Shown in pieces: positions 7,793-15,531 of a DNA stretch of 64,000 nucleotides (position 1 is the first letter of the stretch; every line of letters begins with the position of its first letter). The notes below the pieces were generated by a model that was given only the letters and a program-made list of their open reading frames with translations, did not search any database and was not told the origin of the DNA. This DNA comes from Halorhabdus tiamatea SARL4B (GTDB lineage: Archaea > Halobacteriota > Halobacteria > Halobacteriales > Haloarculaceae), in NCBI RefSeq assembly GCF_000470655.1, contig NC_021921.1:1054001-1118000 (forward strand). Reading direction: 5' to 3'. The translations under genes were made by a program, and so were the position numbers.

Positions 7793-8703
7793 CCTCTCAT
7801 CACCCCATTACAGACATACAAATGTAACACCCATTCTGCTGCGGGGAGCGTATTGACGTGAATGGGTCGTGGTCACTCCGGTCGTCAAATCAGCAACCGA
7901 ACCCGGTCCAGGAATACCGAAATGAAATATCGACACACATACCAAAATGAAATATAAGACAGGAATTTTATAATTTATGCGGCGGCGGACAAGCTGCCAC
8001 TATCAAAATACAGACTACGTTCGATAGAATAATAGTATAAACGAACACCAAAAGACCAAATTAAGTTAACATATTTATAATAACCGTATAAAAAGTTAAA
8101 TAGCTATTCAAAACTAATGGCGAAGCAGTATCCCAGGTTCAGAAAGAACAACGCGACAAATAGACGAATATGTACGCCTTTGAGCCGATAATGGGCTATT
8201 TACTCGATCTGGAATGCTGTCACGATCGTCGATAAAGCTCCTATCGAGGCAACAGATAGACTCCACTAAAATTACAAAGATAGTATAGTTATATAGATCC
8301 CTAAATTTTCTTACTATAATTGTTCAGATAGCACGTCGTCTGTTAACCTGGCGTGGTTCTCAGGAGAACACCTCATGAGTGAAGCGACGATATAGTGTCA
8401 TCCAGACGTAAAATAAACGGATCGTGAGCGAGGAGACCGGTGACACGCGCCAATCTCGGCAAGACCGCGTTGAACGGGTCACAAAGGAGCAGACAACGGT
8501 GTCACACCGTGGCGACGGGACACGGGACCTCGTCGATTGTGTTACTCCACGCCAGTCACGTCCGTCACCGTCCCGACGCCCTTCGAACGGCCCTCGCGGA
8601 AGATGTCCTGTCATTTTCTGACATACTCTCTGCCCAGTAGATGTATAGAATGAAATTAAGATAGGAAGAGATAAATACTGATTGGTTATAAATCAAATTG
8701 GAA
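7793..8703. other. AT-rich 910-bp gene-free tract
   Basis: No convincing gene is visible on either strand. Bases 7920-8340 are much richer in A and T than the flanks, with stop codons in all frames and repeated AAATGAAATAT at about 7922 and 7944. GC rises again at 8400-8600, where the duplicated GTPase 3' end lies (8542-8605). The tract ends with the promoter region of the low-GC gene at 8704. It looks like decayed or horizontally acquired DNA at the margin of the island. Confidence 0.6.
8542..8605 (-). repeat. left att-like duplicate of the GTPase 3' end
   Basis: Bases 8544-8589 are identical over 46 bp to 11603-11648, the 3' end of the GTPBP1-type GTPase gene. The match continues with four differences to 8605. 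Read on the minus strand it encodes FREGRSKGVGTVTDVTGVE and a stop codon, the same C-terminus as the gene. Differences beyond the core are mostly synonymous (TTT/TTC, CGG/CGC, GGT/GGC). That pattern fits an integrative element carrying its own copy of the target gene's end. No integrase gene lies between the copies. Confidence 0.8.
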
Positions 8704-9192
8704 ATGGTAGAAAAATCACGACGTCGGAACATCATGAAGCTGGGAGCGGGTGCTGCACTATCTCCCATCATCGCCGATAGTGTCCAAGCTAAGCAAAGTA
8801 AACACAATGATCTTGCTCAGATAATAGATACATACGAAGAAGAGCACGGTAGCGTGACGGAGATAAACGTGGTGAACAGAGATGATCTGAGAAATGGAAA
8901 TAAAAACAATCGCAACACGAAAAAGAGAAAAAAGAGTGGAAAGGGAAAGAAAAAGACGAGAACGCTAGAACTAGAGTATATTTTTGATGATGGATATTGC
9001 GAAGAGGTACGGATGAAACAATTAGCCTCAAGAAAATCCATGGTGAAATTTGGAAATGAGAAAGTCAAGTATGAACTCTCAAAGGAGAAGCTATCGGATT
9101 TTGAAAATAAGGCAAAGAGGTTGAGAAAACAAGACAGCCGAGAACGTAAAAAGTGGGTCGTGTCGCAAAGTCCTCTAGAGTTCAGTAACTGA
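8704..9192 (+). CDS. Lys-rich Tat-signal protein, 3' end replaced by an IS
   Basis: This hypothetical protein of 162 residues begins with a twin-arginine signal (SRRRNIMKLGAGAALSP, ending near SVQA), so it is predicted to be exported folded. The mature part is strikingly basic (residues 60-85 are mostly Lys, Arg, Asn and Gly), which is unusual for a haloarchaeal protein. Its GC content is low. The insertion sequence at 9156 replaces the original last 13 residues after W151 (HKKLGKQTEETDD, still readable at 10611-10649) by 11 IS-encoded residues. The uninterrupted gene would have ended at 10652, overlapping the next gene's ATG by eight bases. Function is not recognised. Confidence 0.65.
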   Translation: MVEKSRRRNIMKLGAGAALSPIIADSVQAKQSKHNDLAQIIDTYEEEHGSVTEINVVNRDDLRNGNKNNRNTKKRKKSGKGKKKTRTLELEYIFDDGYCEEVRMKQLASRKSMVKFGNEKVKYELSKEKLSDFENKAKRLRKQDSRERKKWVVSQSPLEFSN

Positions 9193-10601
9193 CTCCCCTG
9201 AGGAAGGGGACGCCTCTGGTGTCCACTCCGAGAGGTGCCCCATGCACGCCACAATCGACGTGCGGTTGACCGTTAGCATCGACGACGACAAAACGATACC
9301 GCTGGCCACGCTTGCCGAGTTCATCACCGATCAGAACATCGAATCAGTTCTTCTCGAAGGACTCGTCGAGAGCCTCGACGCGGCTCGCGTCGAGGCGCTC
9401 TGTGGTGAAAAACACGCCCACGGCAACGGTGACCAGCGCTACCAACGCGCCGGTACCGATACCCGCACGGCCGTCACAACCGCCGGTGAGCACGAATTCG
9501 ACCTTCACTACGTCGAAGATACCGCCGCTGACCACGACGAACCCAGCTACTTCCGCCCCGTCGAAGATGTTCTTAGCTTCGACGGAGAAAACCGTTATCA
9601 GCAGGACATTGCGGCCAAGAGCGTCGATCTCGCTACCTCGCTCAGCTATCGTGACGCCGCTGACCACGGCGACGGCATCCTCTCGGAGATGCCGTCGCCG
9701 ACCACGATCAACCGCCGCGCCAGAGAATACGGCAGCAAGCTCAAACAGTTCCTTCCAGACTGTGTCGCTGACACAGACGCTGATGCGGTTATTCCTGACG
9801 CCACGAAGTGTCACAGTCAAGACGACGACCGCTCGTACCACTCCGTCCAAGCCACGCTCGGCAAAGATACTGCCGAGGAGTCCCGCTCCCTGCTGGATCT
9901 CTCGGTCAACGCTGACTGGGACGAGACAGCCGCCGACCTCGACGACATCGACGCAGTCACTGACGACGCGACGGTCGTCAGTGACGCTGAGGAGGGTATG
10001 GTCACGGCCTTTACCGACGAAAATCGCAATCACCAACTTGATCTCGTCCACGTCGGCCGAACACTGGACTACAACCTCTGGGACGACGGCGTGTTCTCCT
10101 TGGATCGACGAAACGAGATCGTCTCGGAGGTGATCGACGAGGTGTTCCATCTGAAGAATTCGGTCGCCAAGCACCGGCCGGAAGAGGAGTTCGCGGCGAT
10201 CCGCGAGCGGATCGCGCGAACGACCGAGCGTATCGAGAAGACAGCGTGGCAGTTGGATCAGTACGGGTCAGAGAAGGCTGCGGGGTATCTTCGGCGGTGG
10301 GTGCCGTCGATCGTGACGTTTGCCGAGCAGGCTGTCGAGGGGTTCGAGGTGCCGTGGACCTCGAACCCCGTCGAACGGCTGATGGGCGAAGTCAGCAAGC
10401 GATGCAAGAACCAGTGGATGCGCTGGACAACGGAGGGATTAGAGGCGATACTCCAGCTTCGGCTGGTGAAGTACGCTGATCCAGAGCACTACCAGGCGTT
10501 CCTTGATGAACTGCTCCAGCGATCGACCAAAACAGCAATGAGCTGTGACCTCTCAATTGAGAGTACCAGAGGCAAACTCTAGACCGCTTTGCGACACGAC
10601 C
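9156..10601. mobile_element. ISH6-type insertion sequence, 1446 bp, complete
   Basis: The ends form 27-bp terminal inverted repeats that match at 24 positions, starting GGTCGTGTCGCAAAG. They are bordered by an 8-bp target duplication AAAAAGTG at 9148-9155 and 10602-10609. A single transposase gene fills the element. Length, repeat size and 8-bp duplication match what is known of the haloarchaeal ISH6 group. The intact target duplication and intact transposase suggest a recent insertion. It splits the basic Tat-signal gene from its last 13 codons. Confidence 0.9.
9242..10582 (+). CDS. transposase, ISH6 family
   Basis: This 446-residue transposase lies inside the insertion sequence at 9156-10601, and its stop codon lies within the right inverted repeat. 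Candidate DDE catalytic residues are D186 (in PDATKCHSQ), D248 (in VVSDAEEGM) and E378 (in SNPVERLMGEVSKR). A Lys/Arg-rich helix follows the last acidic residue, as in many DDE transposases. GC content and codon use are those of the host chromosome, unlike the AT-rich genes it separates. The family assignment rests on element length, repeat structure and remembered ISH6 architecture. No frameshift or stop is visible, so it is probably active. Confidence 0.88.
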   Translation: MHATIDVRLTVSIDDDKTIPLATLAEFITDQNIESVLLEGLVESLDAARVEALCGEKHAHGNGDQRYQRAGTDTRTAVTTAGEHEFDLHYVEDTAADHDEPSYFRPVEDVLSFDGENRYQQDIAAKSVDLATSLSYRDAADHGDGILSEMPSPTTINRRAREYGSKLKQFLPDCVADTDADAVIPDATKCHSQDDDRSYHSVQATLGKDTAEESRSLLDLSVNADWDETAADLDDIDAVTDDATVVSDAEEGMVTAFTDENRNHQLDLVHVGRTLDYNLWDDGVFSLDRRNEIVSEVIDEVFHLKNSVAKHRPEEEFAAIRERIARTTERIEKTAWQLDQYGSEKAAGYLRRWVPSIVTFAEQAVEGFEVPWTSNPVERLMGEVSKRCKNQWMRWTTEGLEAILQLRLVKYADPEHYQAFLDELLQRSTKTAMSCDLSIESTRGKL

Positions 10602-10644
10602 AAAAAGTGGCACAAGAAGCTTGGGAAACAGACGGAGGAGACAG

Positions 10645-11262
10645 ATGACTAAATCAGTTGATATAGGAAACGATGAACGTTTTGATGGTGCAGACACGGG
10701 GAATTCCGGTGGTGGAGGGTTCCAATTAGGTAATGTCATGAAGAGTTTTGTCGATAGGAGAGACGAAGCCCAAGCGGCGTGTCAGGCCATGCTTGCAGGA
10801 CTGCCAAATGGACTGACCGCATGGGCGGAAGCAGGACATGTGTTTACTGTGGAAGGAGATGGTTCGCAAGATGCAGACATTATTGTTGAGGGCGAGTACG
10901 ATGGAAGCCAAATTGGAGCGGCAATGGGGTTTGCACAAAGTACTATCTCTGTTCACTTAGAAAATTTATCTGATGAATCTGGAGGTGGGTGGCTCCCTTG
11001 GGACTCTCCATCGCCAACTGAAGTAACTAACACTCAGGTATTTCATGCGAAATCCTATGCGGTTCACTGGAATTGGTTCAGCGATGAATTCGAAGCGAGA
11101 ATGAGTGCAGACTTGGAGGCAGGAGATAAGTACTATGCGTATCTTAAAGTTCACACCCAGGCGGTTGGAGAAACAGCAGGATATGGGATAGCAAACATGC
11201 ATAGAGCCGGTCACGATGGCGGCTATGGGAAAGTTGACAATATACGAATTGAGTGGGATTAG
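10645..11262 (+). CDS. hypothetical protein, second gene of the island operon
   Basis: This 205-residue protein is not recognised. It has a Gly-rich N-terminus (NSGGGGFQLG), no signal peptide and no clear membrane helix. Its beta-rich middle is aromatic (SYAVHWNWFSDEF, KYYAYLKVHTQAVG) and it ends DNIRIEWD. The start at 10645 is chosen because this ATG overlaps the TAA that ended the upstream gene before the IS inserted (ATGACTAA), an arrangement typical of translational coupling. An earlier in-frame TTG at 10621 is less likely. Low GC matches the genes on both sides. A secreted partner, carbohydrate-binding or pore-forming role cannot be decided from sequence. Confidence 0.6.
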   Translation: MTKSVDIGNDERFDGADTGNSGGGGFQLGNVMKSFVDRRDEAQAACQAMLAGLPNGLTAWAEAGHVFTVEGDGSQDADIIVEGEYDGSQIGAAMGFAQSTISVHLENLSDESGGGWLPWDSPSPTEVTNTQVFHAKSYAVHWNWFSDEFEARMSADLEAGDKYYAYLKVHTQAVGETAGYGIANMHRAGHDGGYGKVDNIRIEWD

Positions 11263-11284
11263 TTATATGAATTACAACTAAACA

Positions 11285-11587
11285 ATGGAGAGGAGATACC
11301 CAGGGTGGATACCGATCGCATTGATCTCAGTGGTGAGCATTGTGTTTGGCTTCATCGGATCGGTTACCGTTCCAGATACGATCGTCTCGACAATAATTTT
11401 CTTCCCGTTTTTGTCTGTCCTGATCGTTCTCCTCTTGGCTTCACCGCGTTTTGTGGCTCAAGAGCGCGAACAGTTGAGCGAATCGGGACCCTGGTATCCG
11501 TCGCGGTGGTACTATCTCATTCCGGTCGTGCCACTGCTTACTTTCATCTACATCATACAACGATATCGATACATCGGGCTACGGTAG
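11285..11587 (+). CDS. small membrane protein, third gene of the island operon
   Basis: This 100-residue protein has three predicted membrane helices. They lie at about residues 8-28 (IPIALISVVSIVFGFIGSV), 33-53 (IVSTIIFFPFLSVLIVLLL) and 74-92 (WYYLIPVVPLLTFIYIIQR), with a short charged loop between the second and third. It begins 22 bp after the preceding gene and shares its orientation, so one transcript is likely. No family is recognised. It ends 13 bp before the duplicated GTPase 3' end, so it is the last gene of the island. It might anchor or protect against the products of the two upstream genes, but that is speculation. Confidence 0.6.
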   Translation: MERRYPGWIPIALISVVSIVFGFIGSVTVPDTIVSTIIFFPFLSVLIVLLLASPRFVAQEREQLSESGPWYPSRWYYLIPVVPLLTFIYIIQRYRYIGLR

Positions 11588-11600
11588 GACTCCCGAAGAC

Positions 11601-11664
11601 TCACTCCACGCCAGTCACGTCCGTCACCGTCCCGACGCCCTTCGAACGACCCTCCCGAAAGACG
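11601..11664 (-). repeat. right att-like copy, at the GTPase 3' end
   Basis: Bases 11603-11648 repeat 8544-8589 exactly (46 bp), with further similarity to 11664. This copy is the functional 3' end of the GTPase gene with a TGA stop, whereas the left copy ends in TAA. The pair brackets the low-GC operon and its insertion sequence. Confidence 0.8.
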
Positions 11665-13238
11665 AAGCGCTGGCCCTCCTCGACCAGGTACGGCCGGAAC
11701 TTGAACCGAACTCGCGCGCGACCGCTGTCGCCGGGCAAGAGCTGACCACCCTCCGGATAGAAGGCAGCAGCCTCGCTGATCGTTTCCAGATGCACCACGG
11801 GCTCGTAGCCTTCGCCGATCCGCGTCGGGTGGTTGAGCACCATCACCTCGGCCTCGAACTCCCGGACTGGCTGTGGATCGGCCTCGCGTGGCAGGAGGAC
11901 CATCCCGCGCTCGACGTCCTGTTCTTCGACGCCCTTCAGCGCGATGCCGACGATCCGGCCCGCCCGGCCTTCATCGACGCGGTGGTAGTGCATCTCGATG
12001 GAGCGGGCCTCGACCTCGCGAAAGCCCCCGTCGGCCATCGGCCCCAGGAGGAGGTCGTCGCCGGCCTCGACGCGCCCGGCGTTGATCGTCCCCGAGGCGA
12101 CCGCGCCGACGCCGGTGACGTTGTAGCTCCGGTCGACGTACATCCGGAACTCGGCGGTCTCGTCGCCGCCGGTTTTGGGCAATCGCTCGAAGAGCTCGTC
12201 CAGGGTGTCGAGTCCCGCACCGGAGACGGCGCTGGTCGTCACGACCGGGACGACAGTCTCGGAGATCTCCTCGACCGCGGCGTCGATTCCATGGCGCTCG
12301 ACCGGTAGCGGCGTCTTCTCGACATCCCGTAGCAGACGTTCGACCTCGCGCTCGACCGCGACGACCCGGTCGTCATCCACCAGATCGGCCTTCGTGATGG
12401 CGACGATCGTCGGCAGTTCGGTCGCCAGCAGGATGCCCAGGTGCTCGCGGGTCGTCTTGGTGGGGCCGTCGTCGGCCGCCACGGTCAGCAGGCCGTAGTC
12501 GAGTTTCTGGCCGACGAGCCCCCGGATCGTCGTTCGAAGCCAGGGCTCGTGGCCGACGGTATCGACGAAGGAAACGAGCCGATCGGCCTCCTCGACGATG
12601 CGGGCGCGATCGGTCTTCCGATCGGGGTTGTCCATCCGGACGGGACCGTCGTCGTCGAAGCCGTAGACGCCATAGGAGAGATCGGCCGAGAGGCCGCGCT
12701 TGACTTCGTGCGGGCGGACGTCCATGTACGAGCGCGTCCCGCCCTGGCCGTCGTCGGACTGACCGGTGACGAGCGACCCGACGAGCGTGCTCTTGCCGTG
12801 GTCGACGTGGCCGGCGGTCCCGACGACGATGTGCTCGTCGTCGTCCATGACCGCACCCTCCCGGATGGTCGCGACGCCGACGATCCCGCGCTCACCGGAC
12901 TGGCCGCGGACGGCATTGCCCTCCCCGTCGACACCCCACGTCTCGACGTCCTCGATGTGCGCGTCCGCCTCGTCGGCGAGCAACGAGAGGACGTCCATCG
13001 ACTCGGAGAAGGCCGGCGGCTCGATACCGGCGAGATGGCCGTCGTCGGTGATCCCCACGACGTAGGTCGCTTCGCCATCGCCGCTGAGGACGCGGTGGCG
13101 AAGCTGGGCAGCCAGACTTTCGAGGCGACCGTCGACGAGGTGCGTATCGCGAGTCAGGCGTTCCTTGAACTCGACGCTGCCGCCCTCGTGCTCGCCGCGC
13201 TCGATCGCGCGTTCGAGGACGGCCCGGTCGGGAGTCAT
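11601..13238 (-). CDS. GTPBP1-family translational GTPase
   Basis: This 545-residue GTPase belongs to the GTPBP1/EF-1alpha-like group. An N-terminal domain of about 130 residues (EFKERLTRDTHLVDGRLESL) precedes the G domain. It has G1 GTAGHVDHGKST (140-151), G3 DTVGHE and G4 TKAD, followed by two beta-barrel domains ending in FREGRSKGVGTV. Relatives act in translation or ribosome-associated mRNA surveillance in the cytoplasm; the archaeal role is not settled. The start at 13238 follows family homology; longer upstream reading would cross another gene. Its last 15 codons overlap the right att-like copy, so its 3' end appears to have been supplied or restored by an integrating element. Confidence 0.88.
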   Translation of the reverse strand: MTPDRAVLERAIERGEHEGGSVEFKERLTRDTHLVDGRLESLAAQLRHRVLSGDGEATYVVGITDDGHLAGIEPPAFSESMDVLSLLADEADAHIEDVETWGVDGEGNAVRGQSGERGIVGVATIREGAVMDDDEHIVVGTAGHVDHGKSTLVGSLVTGQSDDGQGGTRSYMDVRPHEVKRGLSADLSYGVYGFDDDGPVRMDNPDRKTDRARIVEEADRLVSFVDTVGHEPWLRTTIRGLVGQKLDYGLLTVAADDGPTKTTREHLGILLATELPTIVAITKADLVDDDRVVAVEREVERLLRDVEKTPLPVERHGIDAAVEEISETVVPVVTTSAVSGAGLDTLDELFERLPKTGGDETAEFRMYVDRSYNVTGVGAVASGTINAGRVEAGDDLLLGPMADGGFREVEARSIEMHYHRVDEGRAGRIVGIALKGVEEQDVERGMVLLPREADPQPVREFEAEVMVLNHPTRIGEGYEPVVHLETISEAAAFYPEGGQLLPGDSGRARVRFKFRPYLVEEGQRFVFREGRSKGVGTVTDVTGVE

Positions 13239-13347
13239 GCCAACAGGTAACGGTGGTGTCCCCAAAAACCTTCCCCGGAGATCGCCACGTAGCGTTCCCG
13301 ATGGTGGCGTTTGTGAATATATGACAATGAAGAACAAACGACTGGCG

Positions 13348-14046
13348 TCACCACTCGCCGGCGTCGACTCGATCCAGCGCCTCCAGAAAGCCATCGGCGA
13401 AGGTGTCGTCCGTGACGTGGTCGGCTGCCGCGAGTGCCGCGTCGTCGGCGTTCGCGACCGCGATGGCCGTCCCGGCGCGTTCGAAGGTCGAGACGTCGTT
13501 GGTCGAGTCGCCCACGGCGACGAATTCGGTTGGCTCGTACCCAAGCGCGTCGGCGACCGTTTCCAGACCCTTTCCCTTGGTCATCGTCGGGGACTTGACG
13601 TGGTAGGCGTACTGGGTGTCGACGACCTCCAGGCCGTGCTCGGCCGCAAGGTCCCGGAGCGGTTCGAGTGGCCGGTCGCGGGCGGCGATCACCTCGGTCT
13701 CACGCCACCGGTTCGGCAAGTCGGCCACACCCCACCCGAGGTCGTACCCGGCCTCGACGTAGGCGTCGGCGACCGCCTGAGCCGCCTCGCGATCACCGTG
13801 CACGCGGAGGTCGTCGGTCGCCTCGACGAACGTGACGCCACCGTTCTCGGCGATGACGGTTCGCTCGAGGCCGAGGTAGTTCGCGAGCGCGATCGGGAAC
13901 GGGAGGACCTTGCCAGTCGCCAGAACGACCGGCCCGTCCCACGCCCGGAGCGCGGGCCCCATCCGGGGGTCGAGGCGCAACTCGTCGTCGGTCAGCGTCC
14001 CGTCGACGTCCGTCACCAGCGGCGGCGCAGTGCCGGCTCCAGCCAT
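13348..14046 (-). CDS. HAD-superfamily phosphoglycolate phosphatase (archaeal type)
   Basis: This 232-residue HAD phosphatase probably dephosphorylates 2-phosphoglycolate. Motif I is DVDGTL (residues 13-18). A small cap follows (ANYLGLERTVIAENGG), with a conserved lysine region (KSPTMTKGKGLETV) and motif IV VAVGDSTNDVSTF. This is the layout of the TA0175-type archaeal enzymes of the Cof/IIB subgroup. The length matches that subgroup. It is divergently oriented to the DUF389 gene 110 bp away. Sucrose-phosphate or another small phosphoester remains a possible substrate, since the cap is the same. Confidence 0.8.
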   Translation of the reverse strand: MAGAGTAPPLVTDVDGTLTDDELRLDPRMGPALRAWDGPVVLATGKVLPFPIALANYLGLERTVIAENGGVTFVEATDDLRVHGDREAAQAVADAYVEAGYDLGWGVADLPNRWRETEVIAARDRPLEPLRDLAAEHGLEVVDTQYAYHVKSPTMTKGKGLETVADALGYEPTEFVAVGDSTNDVSTFERAGTAIAVANADDAALAAADHVTDDTFADGFLEALDRVDAGEW

Positions 14047-14156
14047 GTGCGGATCTCGCGTCCCCGGGGGCTTGCCGGTTGCGTTTCCACCGAGACAACG
14101 AGTCCGATCGCGGAGCGACCCAACCTTTCATTGCCCCCGACGACGAGCCTACGGGC

Positions 14157-15446
14157 GTGCGACTCGTCCAGGTCACGATCCCGGCGGGCAAACGCGAGGC
14201 GATCGAGGCGGCACTCGAGGACGTCGACGTCGAGTACGTCCTCACCGACGAGACCAGCGGTCGGAAGTACACTGCCATCGCGTACATCCCGTTACCGACC
14301 AACGCCGTCGAACCGGTCCTGGAGAAACTCCGGGAGGCCGGCATCGACGAGCAGGCCTACACCGTCGTCGTCGAGGCCAACACCGTCATCTCACGGCGCT
14401 TCGAGGAACTCCAGGATCGTTACGCCGAAGAGAAAAGCGAGGAACGCATCGCCCGCGAGGAACTCACCTCCAAGGCCGCAGACCTCGCCCCGGCGACCTG
14501 GAGTTACGCTATCCTGACGGTCGTCTCGGCCGTGATCGCGACCGCCGGCCTCCTGCTCGACTCCCCGGCCGTCATCGTCGGGTCGATGGTGATCGCGCCA
14601 CTGATCGGGCCCGCGATGGCCGCGAGCGTCGGGACCGTCGTCGACGACCACGAGCTGTTCCGGCGGGGCGTCGGGCTCCAGATCGCCGGCCTGGGACTGG
14701 CCGTGATGAGCGCGGCCGCTTTCGCTTTCGTGGTCAAGAACCTGTTTCTTGTCCCGCCAGGACTCGACGTGACCGAGATTCCGGCCGTCCGCGAGCGACT
14801 GCTGCCGGACTTCCTCTCGCTTGTCGTCGCGCTGGGGGCCGGCGTGGCGGGCGTCGTCAGCCTCTCGACGGGCGTCTCGACGGCCCTGGTCGGCGTCATG
14901 ATCGCCGTCGCGTTGATCCCGCCGGCGGCGACGGTGGGCATCGGCATCGCGTGGGGGCTGCCCGCCGTCAGCCTCGGGTCGGGCGTGCTGACGCTGGTGA
15001 ACGTCCTCTCGATCAACCTCGCCGCGCTGGCGGTGCTGTGGTACATGGGCTATCGGCCGACCTACTGGTTTCGGGAGGACGAGGCGCGGGCGAGCACGCT
15101 CAAACGGTTCCTCGCGCTCGCGGCCGCCATCGCCGTCCTGTCGCTGTTTCTGGGCGGCGTGACCTACGACACCTATACTCGCGCCACCGTCGACGGCCAA
15201 ATCGACGAGGCAGTCCGGGACGTGATCGAGGAGACGCCGACAGCGACGCTTCACTCGGTGTCGGCCGAGCGGACCGGCGGACTGTTCTTCCGACAGACCG
15301 ACCGAGTCGTCGTCACGGTCGGCGTGCCGCCGGGGGAGTCGCCGCCGGACCTCCGGGACCGACTCGACGACCGACTCGACGGGAGCCTCGACCGGGACGT
15401 GACCACGGAACTGCGATACGTGACGACCGAGGTCGCCGGTAGTTGA
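14157..15446 (+). CDS. DUF389 / TIGR00341 membrane protein
   Basis: This 429-residue membrane protein has a cytoplasmic ferredoxin-like N-terminal domain (about 1-100, VRLVQVTIPAGKREAIEAAL). Five or six membrane helices follow (from WSYAILTVVSAVIATAGLLL to about FLALAAAIAVLSLFLG), including the conserved SPAVIVGSMVIAPLIGPAMA stretch that defines DUF389, and then a soluble tail. The function of the family is unknown. The GTG at 14157 is preferred because homology starts there; an ATG at 14079 would add 26 residues. The upstream region is divergent from the phosphatase gene. Confidence 0.82.
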   Translation: MRLVQVTIPAGKREAIEAALEDVDVEYVLTDETSGRKYTAIAYIPLPTNAVEPVLEKLREAGIDEQAYTVVVEANTVISRRFEELQDRYAEEKSEERIAREELTSKAADLAPATWSYAILTVVSAVIATAGLLLDSPAVIVGSMVIAPLIGPAMAASVGTVVDDHELFRRGVGLQIAGLGLAVMSAAAFAFVVKNLFLVPPGLDVTEIPAVRERLLPDFLSLVVALGAGVAGVVSLSTGVSTALVGVMIAVALIPPAATVGIGIAWGLPAVSLGSGVLTLVNVLSINLAALAVLWYMGYRPTYWFREDEARASTLKRFLALAAAIAVLSLFLGGVTYDTYTRATVDGQIDEAVRDVIEETPTATLHSVSAERTGGLFFRQTDRVVVTVGVPPGESPPDLRDRLDDRLDGSLDRDVTTELRYVTTEVAGS

Positions 15447-15471
15447 GGTGACTGGCGGATCCCGGACCGCT

Positions 15472-15485
15472 CAAACGAACGTTTG
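15472..15485. promoter_or_regulatory. CAAACG-NN-CGTTTG element before the SIMPL gene
   Basis: CAAACG and CGTTTG arms flank AA, 46 bp before the SIMPL-protein start. A TATA-like CTATATG follows at about 15499. The same arms with spacer CG occur at 34413-34426 in another promoter. It is a candidate operator placed just upstream of BRE/TATA. Confidence 0.5.
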
Positions 15486-15531
15486 ACCGTTCGATTGGAC
15501 TATATGTTCTCCGGGTGTCTCGACACCTGTA

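Noticed and set aside
7793-8703. Possible replication origin in the AT-rich tract
   Set aside because: No repeated origin-recognition boxes, no adjacent orc1/cdc6 gene, and no clear inverted long repeats were seen.
12441-13250. Plus-strand frame of 269 residues opposite the GTPBP1-type gene
   Set aside because: The opposite strand holds GTPase motifs G1, G3 and G4; this frame is a shadow.
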